Below are positions 24,997 through 31,845 of a stretch of 31,845 nucleotides of DNA, one piece after another. Positions within the stretch are counted from its first letter, which is position 1, and every line of letters starts with the position of its first letter. The position numbers and the translations under genes were made by a program. The notes under the pieces were generated by a model that saw only the letters and a list, made by a program, of their open reading frames with translations, was not told the DNA's origin and searched no databases. Source of the DNA: Sediminicultor sp035648055 (GTDB lineage Bacteria > Atribacterota > Phoenicimicrobiia > Phoenicimicrobiales > Phoenicimicrobiaceae); contig DASRMF010000074.1 in NCBI GenBank assembly GCA_035648055.1, forward strand, positions 1 through 31,845. The letters are read 5' to 3'.

Positions 24997-26292
24997 ATGA
25001 AAAATACCTATATAGAAACAATTGCCCCGCTTTTACGCGGGCTAACCTTTGATGGGGAAAAAGGTAATATTAGTATATTTGAGGACGATTCAAAGAAAGT
25101 GTCAGAACAGACCTTACCCCTTTATTTAAAAGAAATAAAAAACCATCATTTACTCAATAAGGAACAACTTGTAGAAAAAATAATTTCTAATACAATTAAT
25201 AAGTTCAAAGATTACATTAAGAAATATAAACAAAAACCAAAAATCGTAATTCTTGAAAATATTGGTATCTTTTACTTGGGGGAATCTTATGATCACGCGA
25301 TAAATATAAAAAATAATTTCGAAGATGTCTTAGGAAATATAAAAGTTAAATCTGAACTCTCTAAACCTCAAGATTGCAGAGAGAGAAAAAATTCAAAGAT
25401 AATAACCGATAATGGCTGCGATCGAAGTTCGGAAGAGTATCGTCATGGGGGAAAATTATATAAGAATAATATAGTAAAAAATAAAATAGCAGTAGTAACC
25501 GGAGGTGCTCAGGGTTTTGGAGAGAGCATAGTGAGAGAGTTGGCGAAATCAGAATGCTTGGTATTTATTGCCGATATTAATATTAAAGGGGCTGGCCGGC
25601 TGGCAGAGGAGCTAAATATTAAATATAAAAGGACGACAGCTTTAGCAATAAAAGTAGATGTGACGAATGAAAATTCTATTAGAAAAATGATATATGAGAT
25701 AGTTAAAAAAGCTGGTGGCATCGATATTTTTATAAGTAATGCAGGGGTATTGAAGGCTGGCAGCGTAAAAGAAATGGAATTTAGCGAATTTTCCTTCGTT
25801 AATAAAGTTAATTACTTTGGTTATTTTTTGTGCGTAAAACATGCTTCCAAGGTTATGGCGTTTCAAAATATACCCAGTAAAAAATATTTTACTGATATTA
25901 TTCAGGTTAACTCGAAATCCGGGCTCAAAGGTTCCAATAAAAACAGTGCTTATGCAGGGAGTAAGTTTGGAAGTTTAGGTCTTACTCAGAGCTTTGCTTT
26001 AGAACTTATTGATGACAACATCAAAGTAAATTCAATTTGTCCGGGAAACTTTTTTGAAGGTCATTTATGGTCTGATCCAGACAAAGGGCTTTTTGTCCAA
26101 TATCTTAGGACTGGAAAAGTTCCGGGTGCAAAAACTATTGAAGATGTGAAGAGATTTTATGAATCAAAAATCCCGATGAAGAGGGGCTGTACCGGTGAAG
26201 ATGTAATAAAAGCAATTTATTATTTAATTGATCAAAAGTATGAAACTGGGCAGGCTATTCCGGTAACCGGTGGCCAGGTAATGCTGAAATAA
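24997..26292 (+). CDS. SrlD-like SDR (sorbitol-6-phosphate dehydrogenase family) with an aldolase-derived N-terminal region
   Basis: 431 residues, about 170 longer than a plain SDR. Residues 165-431 are an SDR with TGGAQGFG (168-175), a Ser306-Tyr319-Lys323 triad, and blocks matching SrlD-type sorbitol-6-phosphate 2-dehydrogenases: VNSKSGLKGS, AGSKFGSLGLTQSFALEL, PMKRGCTGEDV and GQAIPVTGGQVML. Residues 1-165 include PLLRGLTFDGEKGNISIFEDD and PKIVILENIGIFYLG, which resemble the region between the aldolase and SDR domains of bifunctional aldolase/SDR proteins, while the metal-binding aldolase core (HTHP, NHG) is missing. A sugar- or deoxysugar-phosphate alcohol is the likely substrate, oxidised with NAD(P). 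CGGAGGAG precedes ATG 24997. The separate aldolase at 17433 may supply the missing half. Confidence 0.82.
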   Translation: MKNTYIETIAPLLRGLTFDGEKGNISIFEDDSKKVSEQTLPLYLKEIKNHHLLNKEQLVEKIISNTINKFKDYIKKYKQKPKIVILENIGIFYLGESYDHAINIKNNFEDVLGNIKVKSELSKPQDCRERKNSKIITDNGCDRSSEEYRHGGKLYKNNIVKNKIAVVTGGAQGFGESIVRELAKSECLVFIADINIKGAGRLAEELNIKYKRTTALAIKVDVTNENSIRKMIYEIVKKAGGIDIFISNAGVLKAGSVKEMEFSEFSFVNKVNYFGYFLCVKHASKVMAFQNIPSKKYFTDIIQVNSKSGLKGSNKNSAYAGSKFGSLGLTQSFALELIDDNIKVNSICPGNFFEGHLWSDPDKGLFVQYLRTGKVPGAKTIEDVKRFYESKIPMKRGCTGEDVIKAIYYLIDQKYETGQAIPVTGGQVMLK

Positions 26293-26314
26293 TTATTTTT
26301 AATTTTAGAAGGCG

Positions 26315-27583
26315 ATGATAATGAAGACCAAAGCGGTAAGGTTATATGGAAAAAATGATTTGAGATTGGAAGAATTTGAGCTCCCGGCAATTAAGGATAA
26401 TGAAATTCTTGCCCATATTATTTCGGATAGTCTCTGTATGTCTTCTTATAAAGCCGCAGTTCAGGGGGCTAATCATAAAAGAGTACCGCCTAATGTGGCA
26501 GAAAATCCGGTGATAATTGGTCATGAATTTTGTGGTGAAATTGTAGAGGTGGGCAAAAAGTGGCAGCACAAATTTAAATCGGGTCAAAAGTTTGCTATTC
26601 AACCTGCTATAAATTATCAAGAGAGCCTTAATGCTCCCGGATATTCTTTTCCTTACATAGGCGGAGATGCTACTTACATCATTATCCCCAATGAAGTGAT
26701 GGAGATGGATTGTTTATTAGAATATAAGGGAGAAGCCTTTTACGGCGGGTCTTTAGCAGAGCCAATGTCTTGCATAATAGGAGCTTTTCACGCTGCCTAT
26801 CATACAATTCAGGGTAAATATATTCATAATATGGGAATAATAGAAAACGGGAATATGGCAATTTTAGCCGGAGCAGGTCCAATGGGTCTTGGAGCAATAG
26901 ATTATGCCATACATAGTGATAGAAGACCTAAATTATTAGTGGTTACTGATATCGATAAGGCAAAATTGAAAAGAGCTTCCTCGATTCACAGTGTAGATGA
27001 GGCAAAAAAGAGAGGGGTTGAATTAAAATACATAAACACCAAAGATTTAGAAAATCCGGAAGCATATCTTATTTCACTAACTCGAGGTAAAAAATACAAT
27101 GATGTATTTGTTTTTGCACCGCTAAAAGAAGTTGTAGAACAGGGTGATAGAATTTTAACAAAAGATGGCTGTTTGAATTTTTTTGCTGGTCCAAGTGACC
27201 CAGAGTTCTCAGCAATGCTTAATTTTTATAATGTCCATTATGCATCGACCCATATTGCGGGAACAAGTGGCGGAAATACTCAGGATATGATTGAAGCTCT
27301 TCAGATGATGGAGAAGGGTATTATCAATCCAGCTGCCATGATTACTCATATCGGTGGATTAAATAGTGTGGTCAGTACTACTTTAAATTTGCCCAAGATA
27401 CCAGGTAGTAAAAAGCTAATCTATACTAATATTGAGATGGAGCTTACCGCTATTTCTGATTTTAAGAAAAAAGGAAAGACTGACCCTCTATTGACTCATT
27501 TGGACAAAATATTAGAAAAGAATAATGGTTTATGGTCGATAGAAGCTGAAAAATATTTACTTAAAAATGTAAAATCTATATAA
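26315..27583 (+). CDS. Zinc-binding dehydrogenase, L-sorbose-1-phosphate reductase (SorE)-like
   Basis: 422 residues, longer than ordinary alcohol dehydrogenases and matching SorE in length. The SorE family is recognisable by DSLCMSSYKAA (replacing the usual GICGTD, with the Cys zinc ligand), NPVIIGHEFCGEIVEVGKKW, PGYSFPYIGGDATY, SLAEPMSCIIGAF, AGAGPMGLGAIDYAIH, GCLNFFAGPSDPEFSAM and HIAGTSGGNTQDM. In L-sorbose catabolism SorE reduces the C2 ketone of L-sorbose-1-phosphate, giving glucitol-6-phosphate, which SorD/SrlD then oxidises. Here the SrlD-like SDR is the adjacent upstream gene (22-bp gap), so the two steps are paired. In this locus the substrate could be a 6-deoxyketose-1-phosphate such as rhamnulose-1-phosphate. 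Family firm, substrate inferred. ATG 26315 gives MIMKTKAV; the ATG two codons later (26321) is also possible. Confidence 0.87.
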   Translation: MIMKTKAVRLYGKNDLRLEEFELPAIKDNEILAHIISDSLCMSSYKAAVQGANHKRVPPNVAENPVIIGHEFCGEIVEVGKKWQHKFKSGQKFAIQPAINYQESLNAPGYSFPYIGGDATYIIIPNEVMEMDCLLEYKGEAFYGGSLAEPMSCIIGAFHAAYHTIQGKYIHNMGIIENGNMAILAGAGPMGLGAIDYAIHSDRRPKLLVVTDIDKAKLKRASSIHSVDEAKKRGVELKYINTKDLENPEAYLISLTRGKKYNDVFVFAPLKEVVEQGDRILTKDGCLNFFAGPSDPEFSAMLNFYNVHYASTHIAGTSGGNTQDMIEALQMMEKGIINPAAMITHIGGLNSVVSTTLNLPKIPGSKKLIYTNIEMELTAISDFKKKGKTDPLLTHLDKILEKNNGLWSIEAEKYLLKNVKSI

Positions 27584-27733
27584 GAATTTATAGTTTTAAG
27601 AAAATTTTTTGTATTTTACTACATACAGGTAAAGCAAGGAAGGACTAAGTGAGGTAATTTCACATCGAGTAGAGATTAAAAAAAATAAGGGGGTGAAAGC
27701 AAGGGAGAAGAAATAGTAATTTACTATCTTGTT

Positions 27734-27753
27734 TTTCAAAAACGTTTTTGAAA
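27734..27753. promoter_or_regulatory. 20-bp perfect palindrome, probable LacI-family operator
   Basis: tttcaaaaac/gtttttgaaa is symmetric about a central CG, the hallmark of LacI-family sites. It lies 46 bp before ATG 27800 in a 216-bp gap (27584-27799). No confident -35/-10 pair was found around it. The inner sequence differs from the palindrome at 2180-2221, so a different regulator is likely. Confidence 0.6.
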
Positions 27754-27799
27754 GTTTGTTAAAGAAAGTAAATTTATTATTAATTAAGGAGAAGAAAAA

Positions 27800-28768
27800 A
27801 TGAAAAAACTTATTATTGGTATGCTGTTAATCTGTTTAGTTTTATCTTTTGTGTCTGTGGCATGTGCAGCTAAATTGAAAATTGCCTTTATGCCTGGTAT
27901 TGCTGATCCCTTCTACTTTACTATGGAGAAAGGTGCCAAAGCTAAAGCAGAAGAATTAGGAGTAGAATTAATTGTTGGAGAATATCCTAAAGCATGGGGG
28001 CCTGAATATCAAGTACCGATATTGAAAGCTTTGGTCGCAAGAGGAGATATTGATTTACTCTTTACAGCTCCTACTTCTACAGAAGCCTTAATCCCTGTTC
28101 TGAAAGAAATTTCTGATAGTGGTATTCCAATTATTACAGTTGATACCTATCTTGGTGATGGAGATTATACTAAACCTAGTAATTATAATTTCCCTCTTGC
28201 CTTTATCGGGACAGATAACTTCTTGGGTGGTCAGGTAGTTGCTGGTCAATTAGCACTCATGCTGGGTGGAAAAGGGAAAGTATTTTTAGAAAATACTAAC
28301 CCGGATGTATCCAGTGTAATGGGTAGAGAATTGGGTTTCCGAGCTGGAATAAAAATGTTCCCCGATATGGAGCTGGTAGGAGTAGAATATTGCCTTGATG
28401 TCCAGGAAACGGCTGCTGCTCAGGTCAATGCTGCTTTACTAAAGAATCCTGATTTAGGAGCAGTATTTGGTGTCAATGTGTTTAGTGCTCAAGGGGCTTA
28501 TCAGGCTATAACCAGTGCGGGATTAGAAGGAGCTGTTAAAGTTGCAACCTGGGATGCGACGGAAACACTAATTGAAGCCTTAAAAAGAGGTGAGGTAGAT
28601 TTAATTTTAGCTCAGATGCCTGCAGAGATGGGAGCTTTATGTGTAGAATGGGGTGTTAAATATCTTACTGAAGGAGCAGAAATTCCCAAGAAAGTAATTC
28701 CAGGTTTCTTTGTTTTTACCCAGGAGAATGTTAACGACCCAGAAGCACAGAAGTATATTTACAAATAA
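27800..28768 (+). CDS. Sugar ABC transporter substrate-binding protein, ribose/fructose type
   Basis: 322 residues with a signal peptide over about residues 1-23 (LIIGMLLICLVLSFVSVACA, cleavage near CAA-KL; the VACA could also be a lipobox-like site). Ribose-binding-like fold: FMPGIADPFYFTMEKGAKAKAEELG at the first lobe, VDTYLGDG and FIGTDNFLGGQVVAGQLAL in the hinge region, KNPDLGAVFGVNVFSAQGAYQA and KVATWDATETLIEAL in the second lobe. It should feed the two permeases and ATPase that follow. The bound sugar cannot be deduced. AAGGAG precedes ATG 27800. Together with the upstream catabolic genes it may import the precursor they use, or it may be an independent unit. Confidence 0.9.
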   Translation: MKKLIIGMLLICLVLSFVSVACAAKLKIAFMPGIADPFYFTMEKGAKAKAEELGVELIVGEYPKAWGPEYQVPILKALVARGDIDLLFTAPTSTEALIPVLKEISDSGIPIITVDTYLGDGDYTKPSNYNFPLAFIGTDNFLGGQVVAGQLALMLGGKGKVFLENTNPDVSSVMGRELGFRAGIKMFPDMELVGVEYCLDVQETAAAQVNAALLKNPDLGAVFGVNVFSAQGAYQAITSAGLEGAVKVATWDATETLIEALKRGEVDLILAQMPAEMGALCVEWGVKYLTEGAEIPKKVIPGFFVFTQENVNDPEAQKYIYK

Positions 28769-28800
28769 TTTTTTAAAGATTGAAAGTTTTTAGATTTAAC

Positions 28801-28837
28801 ATATACGGCAGGGGGTAAAATACTCCCTGTCGTATAT
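28801..28837 (+). promoter_or_regulatory. Intercistronic hairpin after the third binding-protein gene
   Basis: atatacggcaggg (28801-28813) pairs with ccctgtcgtatat (28825-28837) with one G:U pair, and the stem can extend inward towards a short A-rich loop. It sits 32 bp after the stop and before the permease. No long T-run follows. Confidence 0.72.
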
Positions 28838-28863
28838 TCTATCTTATATAAAAGGAAATTTTT

Positions 28864-29964
28864 ATGGCTAAGTCAAATAATGATTTTTTTATCGATTTTG
28901 AAAAACTTAGCAGAAATAGAACGATACTCTTAGTGGGTAGAAATTGGGCATTCATTTTTCTCATATCCATGTTAATTTTGTTCAGTTTTTTGGGGAAATA
29001 TTTTTTTAGTCTGAGAAATTTTAATAATATTATCCTGGGAGTGAGTTCTCTGCTTTTATTAGCAAGTGGAGAGACTTTTGTTATTATCAGTGGAGGTATT
29101 GACCTCTCCATCGGTTTTGTTATGGGTTTTGTCTGCATCAGCTCTTCTATTATTATGCGAGATTTAAATGCCGCAGGTTACTCTCCAATTATTTCTATCA
29201 TAGCAGGTTCATTCGGAGGACTTTTATTAGGACTAATTCCTGGAATTATTAATGGATATTTAGTGGCTAAATTAAGAGTGCCACCCTTTATTGCAACTTT
29301 AGGTATGTGGGGAATTGCCAATGGTTTAGCCTGGCGGCTTTGCGAAGGATTCCCTATTGGTTTTTTACCTTTGCAGGTACGAGACATTGGTAATGCCTAT
29401 CTAGCTTATTTTTCTCCCAAGAAGGGCTTTTCCTTTTTGATAAAGCCTGAGCTGACCGAGAGGGGGGATATTTTAAGTTTAGTAAAAATTATTCCCATAC
29501 CTATTTTATTGATAACTTTTATTCTGGTTATATTTGCTTTTATTCTGTCTCGCACCAAGTTTGGTCAGCATACCTATATTATTGGCGGAAATGTTGATGC
29601 TGCAATAAGAGCAGGTATTAATGTTCCCTTAAATATAATTAAAATTTATATGATATCTTCATTTTTTGCATCTGTTGCAGGAATATTATTAGTTTTTAAA
29701 TTAAATATGGGTGTTCACACACAATATACTTCCAGTTATGAACTTTTTGCAATTGCAGCAGTAATTATAGGTGGAGCAAGTCTTACAGGTGGTAAAGGGA
29801 CAATCTGGGGTACCATTATTGGCGTACTGTTAATTGGAACTTTAAATAACGGATTGATGATGATGGGGTTACCTATTTTTTATCGATTTATTGCAACCGG
29901 TTGTATCTTAATTATTGCCATTTTGATTGATCAGTTCTTTCCGGAGTTGGTGCATAGCGAATGA
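28864..29964 (+). CDS. Sugar ABC transporter permease 1, RbsC/FrcC-like
   Basis: 366-residue RbsC-family membrane protein. The family signature SGGIDLSIGFVMGFV lies near residue 77; NGYLVAKLRVPPFIATLGMWGIANG, SRTKFGQHTYIIGGNVDAAIRAG and AVIIGGASLTGGKGTIWGTIIG follow. A loop of about 50 residues between membrane segments (around 170-215, PKKGFSFLIKPELTERGDIL) is longer than in RbsC and is shared with the next protein. Its 3' end overlaps the second permease by 4 bp. The two permeases are clearly paralogous, including long near-identical DNA stretches. Confidence 0.88.
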   Translation: MAKSNNDFFIDFEKLSRNRTILLVGRNWAFIFLISMLILFSFLGKYFFSLRNFNNIILGVSSLLLLASGETFVIISGGIDLSIGFVMGFVCISSSIIMRDLNAAGYSPIISIIAGSFGGLLLGLIPGIINGYLVAKLRVPPFIATLGMWGIANGLAWRLCEGFPIGFLPLQVRDIGNAYLAYFSPKKGFSFLIKPELTERGDILSLVKIIPIPILLITFILVIFAFILSRTKFGQHTYIIGGNVDAAIRAGINVPLNIIKIYMISSFFASVAGILLVFKLNMGVHTQYTSSYELFAIAAVIIGGASLTGGKGTIWGTIIGVLLIGTLNNGLMMMGLPIFYRFIATGCILIIAILIDQFFPELVHSE

Positions 29965-31040
29965 TTAATTATAATAAAACAAAAGAAATAGGAATTAATA
30001 TACTCAGAAGGTGGATCTTAATATTTTTAGTTGGGGAAATCGTGTTTTTTAGTATTGTCGGAACGAATTATCTTAGTTTGAATAATTTACAAAACATTCT
30101 GGTAGCCTCGACAACTGTGCTTTTATTAGCCACTGGAGAAACTTTTGTTATTATTACCGGGGGTATTGACTTATCTATTGGATTTATGGTTGGGTTTAGC
30201 TCGGTAGTAAGCGCAAAAGTAATGGTTAATTTATGGGCAGCAGGGTTTTCTCAAACTTTGGCGATAACCATAGGTATATTAACTGCCCTTTTATTAGGAC
30301 TAATTCCTGGATTTATTAATGGTTTTTTAGTGGCTAAATTAAGAGTACCTCCCTTTATTGCAACTTTTGGTATGTATGGTATTGCTTATGGGTTTGCAGA
30401 GATTATCTGTAATAACATACCGGTTCATAATTTACCTACTTCTTTAGGTTCACTGGGACATGGTTATTTGTTTTACTGGCTACCAGGAAAGATCTTTAGC
30501 TTTTTAGGCAAACCAGAAAACCTGGGCAGAGAAGAATTAAAACATTTAATATCGATTATTCCTAATGTAACAGTTATTACTTTTATTTTTATTGGTATTT
30601 TTGCTTTTATTCTGGCTAAAACTAAATTTGGTCAACATACCTATGCCATTGGTGGAAATATTAATGCGGCAGAAAGAGCAGGAGTTAATGTAAAAGTCCA
30701 TTTAATTAAGGTTTATATGATATCTTCATTTTTTGCCTCTCTTGCTGGAGTTATGTATGTATTACAATTTATTACCGGCAGGGCTCCTGCGGGCAGTGCC
30801 CGTTTATTGGACGCCGTGGTGGCTGTAGTTATTGGTGGAGCCAGTTTAAGTGGTGGTAAAGGCACAATAATGGGCACAGTTATTGGTGCTCTAGTTATTG
30901 GTGCATTAGAAATAGGTTTGGTAAACTTGAGCATTCCTACTTATAATTTGCATATAGCTGTTGGTTGTATACTTATCTTTACTGTATTAGTCGATCAGTT
31001 TTCACCTGAAATAATACATAAAGAAGAGGAGATTAGATAA
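29961..31040 (+). CDS. Sugar ABC transporter permease 2, RbsC/FrcC-like paralogue
   Basis: 359 residues, the partner and duplicate of the preceding permease. Matching blocks are TGGIDLSIGFMVGFS, LLLGLIPGFINGFLVAKLRVPPF, AKTKFGQHTYAIGGNINAAERAG and VVIGGASLSGGKGTIMGTVIGAL. It keeps the same long extra loop (LPGKIFSFLGKPENLGREELKHL). Bases 29221-29300 and 30288-30367 match at 75 of 80 positions by hand alignment. ATG 29961 overlaps the upstream stop. The pair probably works as a heterodimer with the single-domain ATPase encoded 10 bp downstream. Confidence 0.88.
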   Translation: MINYNKTKEIGINILRRWILIFLVGEIVFFSIVGTNYLSLNNLQNILVASTTVLLLATGETFVIITGGIDLSIGFMVGFSSVVSAKVMVNLWAAGFSQTLAITIGILTALLLGLIPGFINGFLVAKLRVPPFIATFGMYGIAYGFAEIICNNIPVHNLPTSLGSLGHGYLFYWLPGKIFSFLGKPENLGREELKHLISIIPNVTVITFIFIGIFAFILAKTKFGQHTYAIGGNINAAERAGVNVKVHLIKVYMISSFFASLAGVMYVLQFITGRAPAGSARLLDAVVAVVIGGASLSGGKGTIMGTVIGALVIGALEIGLVNLSIPTYNLHIAVGCILIFTVLVDQFSPEIIHKEEEIR

Positions 31041-31050
31041 GGAGGGCATA

Positions 31051-31827
31051 ATGGAACCTTTATTAGAAGTAAAGAACATTAGCAAGAGGTTTGGTGGTTT
31101 AACAGCAGTTGACAATGTAAATATGAAAATATTTCCTGGGGAAGTTGTTGGTATTTTAGGTGATAATGGAGCAGGGAAATCGACTTTAATTAAAGTAATT
31201 TCCGGTGTATATCACGCTGAGGAAGGTCAGATATTTTTTGAAGGCCGAAAGATAAAAATCAGTAATCCAACGGAAGCATTAAAAATTGGGATAGAAACTA
31301 TCTATCAAGATTTAGCTTTGGCTGAAAATATGAACGTTTATTCTAATGTCTTTTTAGGTCGAGAAAAATTAAAGAAATTTTTATATTTCATTGACGTTTT
31401 GGACCATGAATATATGCTAAATGAATCTAAAAAGGTGTTAAATCGCTTAGATATCAACATTCCATCTTTGAAAAATAAGATCAGCACACTTTCTGGAGGA
31501 GAACGACAGGCTGTAGCTATATCCCGCTCAATTTACTGGAATGCGAAATTATTGATTATGGATGAACCAACAGCAGCTTTAGGAGTGGCTGAACAGAAAA
31601 AAGTATTAAATTTGGTAAAGACTTTGAGTTCTCAAGGGGTTTCTATCATTATTATTAGCCATCAGATGCATGATGTATTTTTAGTGGCTACGAGATTGTT
31701 AATCATGCGAAGAGGCAAGAAAGTAGCGGAAAGGATTACCAAGAAAACTAATCCTGATGAAGTAGTCGGTTTAATTGTAGGTTCATTGCCCGGGGATTAT
31801 ATAGAAGCTAGTAAAGAGAAAAGGTAA
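31051..31827 (+). CDS. Sugar ABC transporter ATPase, single domain (FrcA/XylG-type)
   Basis: 258 residues with one ABC domain: Walker A GDNGAGKST at 37-45, Q-loop IYQDLALAENMNVYSNVF, signature LSGGERQAVAISRSI, Walker B LLIMDEPTAALG, and the switch His in IIIISHQM. It ends with its own stop at 31827, so it is not clipped by the window. One-domain ATPases occur in fructose (FrcA) and some other RbsC-type importers, in contrast to the two-domain protein at 13416; two copies would act per transporter. AAGGAGG precedes ATG 31051. It could conceivably also serve other RbsC-type systems, but not the MalFG-type polyol permeases, which use MsmX/MalK-type ATPases. Confidence 0.9.
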   Translation: MEPLLEVKNISKRFGGLTAVDNVNMKIFPGEVVGILGDNGAGKSTLIKVISGVYHAEEGQIFFEGRKIKISNPTEALKIGIETIYQDLALAENMNVYSNVFLGREKLKKFLYFIDVLDHEYMLNESKKVLNRLDINIPSLKNKISTLSGGERQAVAISRSIYWNAKLLIMDEPTAALGVAEQKKVLNLVKTLSSQGVSIIIISHQMHDVFLVATRLLIMRRGKKVAERITKKTNPDEVVGLIVGSLPGDYIEASKEKR

Positions 31828-31845
31828 AAAAAAGACAGAAAATTT

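Noticed and set aside
27584..27799. Riboswitch or small RNA in the 216-bp leader
   Set aside because: Apart from the LacI-type palindrome and a short inverted repeat at 27713-27727, no extended paired structure or known motif was recognised.
31051..31827. ATPase truncated by the window end
   Set aside because: The frame has its own stop at 31827 and a complete single ABC domain, as in FrcA-type proteins.

Overview
The window is AT-rich bacterial DNA that codes densely, almost entirely on the + strand. It opens inside ftsZ and then runs through about 30 kb of carbohydrate uptake and catabolism genes. There are three complete transport loci, no rRNA, no CRISPR array, and no tRNA that I could recognise. 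AGA-dominated arginine codons, many sugar ABC transporters and fermentation-type dehydrogenases suggest a low-GC anaerobic heterotroph. The style resembles Atribacterota/JS1 or a similar uncultured fermenter, but that taxonomic guess rests on gene content and is weak.

Region 1 (1-2.2 kb): the 3' part of ftsZ, a TAAG microsatellite, a 51-bp near-perfect palindrome, and a truncated transposase gene.

Region 2 (2.2-11.3 kb): a polyol/ketose island. A LacI-family regulator sits behind a 42-bp perfect palindrome that overlaps its promoter. It is followed by a SmoE/SmoF/SmoG-like polyol ABC transporter with no ATPase, an SDR ketose/polyol dehydrogenase, an FGGY (xylulokinase-like) kinase with a large internal deletion, two medium-chain polyol dehydrogenases (one xylitol dehydrogenase-like) and a PfkB fructokinase-like kinase. 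The expected flow is polyol uptake, oxidation to a ketose, then phosphorylation. Arginine codon use in the binding-protein gene differs from the flanking genes, which suggests acquisition by transfer.

Region 3 (11.3-19.7 kb): a rhamnose-type locus. A divergent DeoR regulator faces a RhaS/RhaT/RhaP/RhaQ-like transporter, then the rhamnose mutarotase RhaM, a class II aldolase and the rhamnulokinase RhaB. The shared intergenic region has a clean sigma70-type promoter bracketed by 11-bp inverted repeats. No L-rhamnose isomerase is present in the window.

Region 4 (19.8-27.6 kb): the most unusual part. It holds a 2-oxoacid-dehydrogenase-type E2 and a fused E1 alpha-beta, a stand-alone PHP-domain protein, a sorbitol-6-phosphate-dehydrogenase-like SDR carrying an N-terminal piece that looks like part of an aldolase/SDR fusion, and an L-sorbose-1-phosphate-reductase-like enzyme. 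Together these could redox-isomerise a deoxyketose-1-phosphate to a 1-deoxy-ketose phosphate and cleave it, as acetoin is cleaved, to acetyl-CoA plus an aldose phosphate. That pathway is my inference.

Region 5 (27.6-31.8 kb): a ribose/fructose-type ABC transporter with one binding protein, two permeases that look like a tandem duplication, and a single-domain ATPase. It has a LacI-type operator upstream. In all three transporter loci a stable hairpin lies directly after the binding-protein gene.
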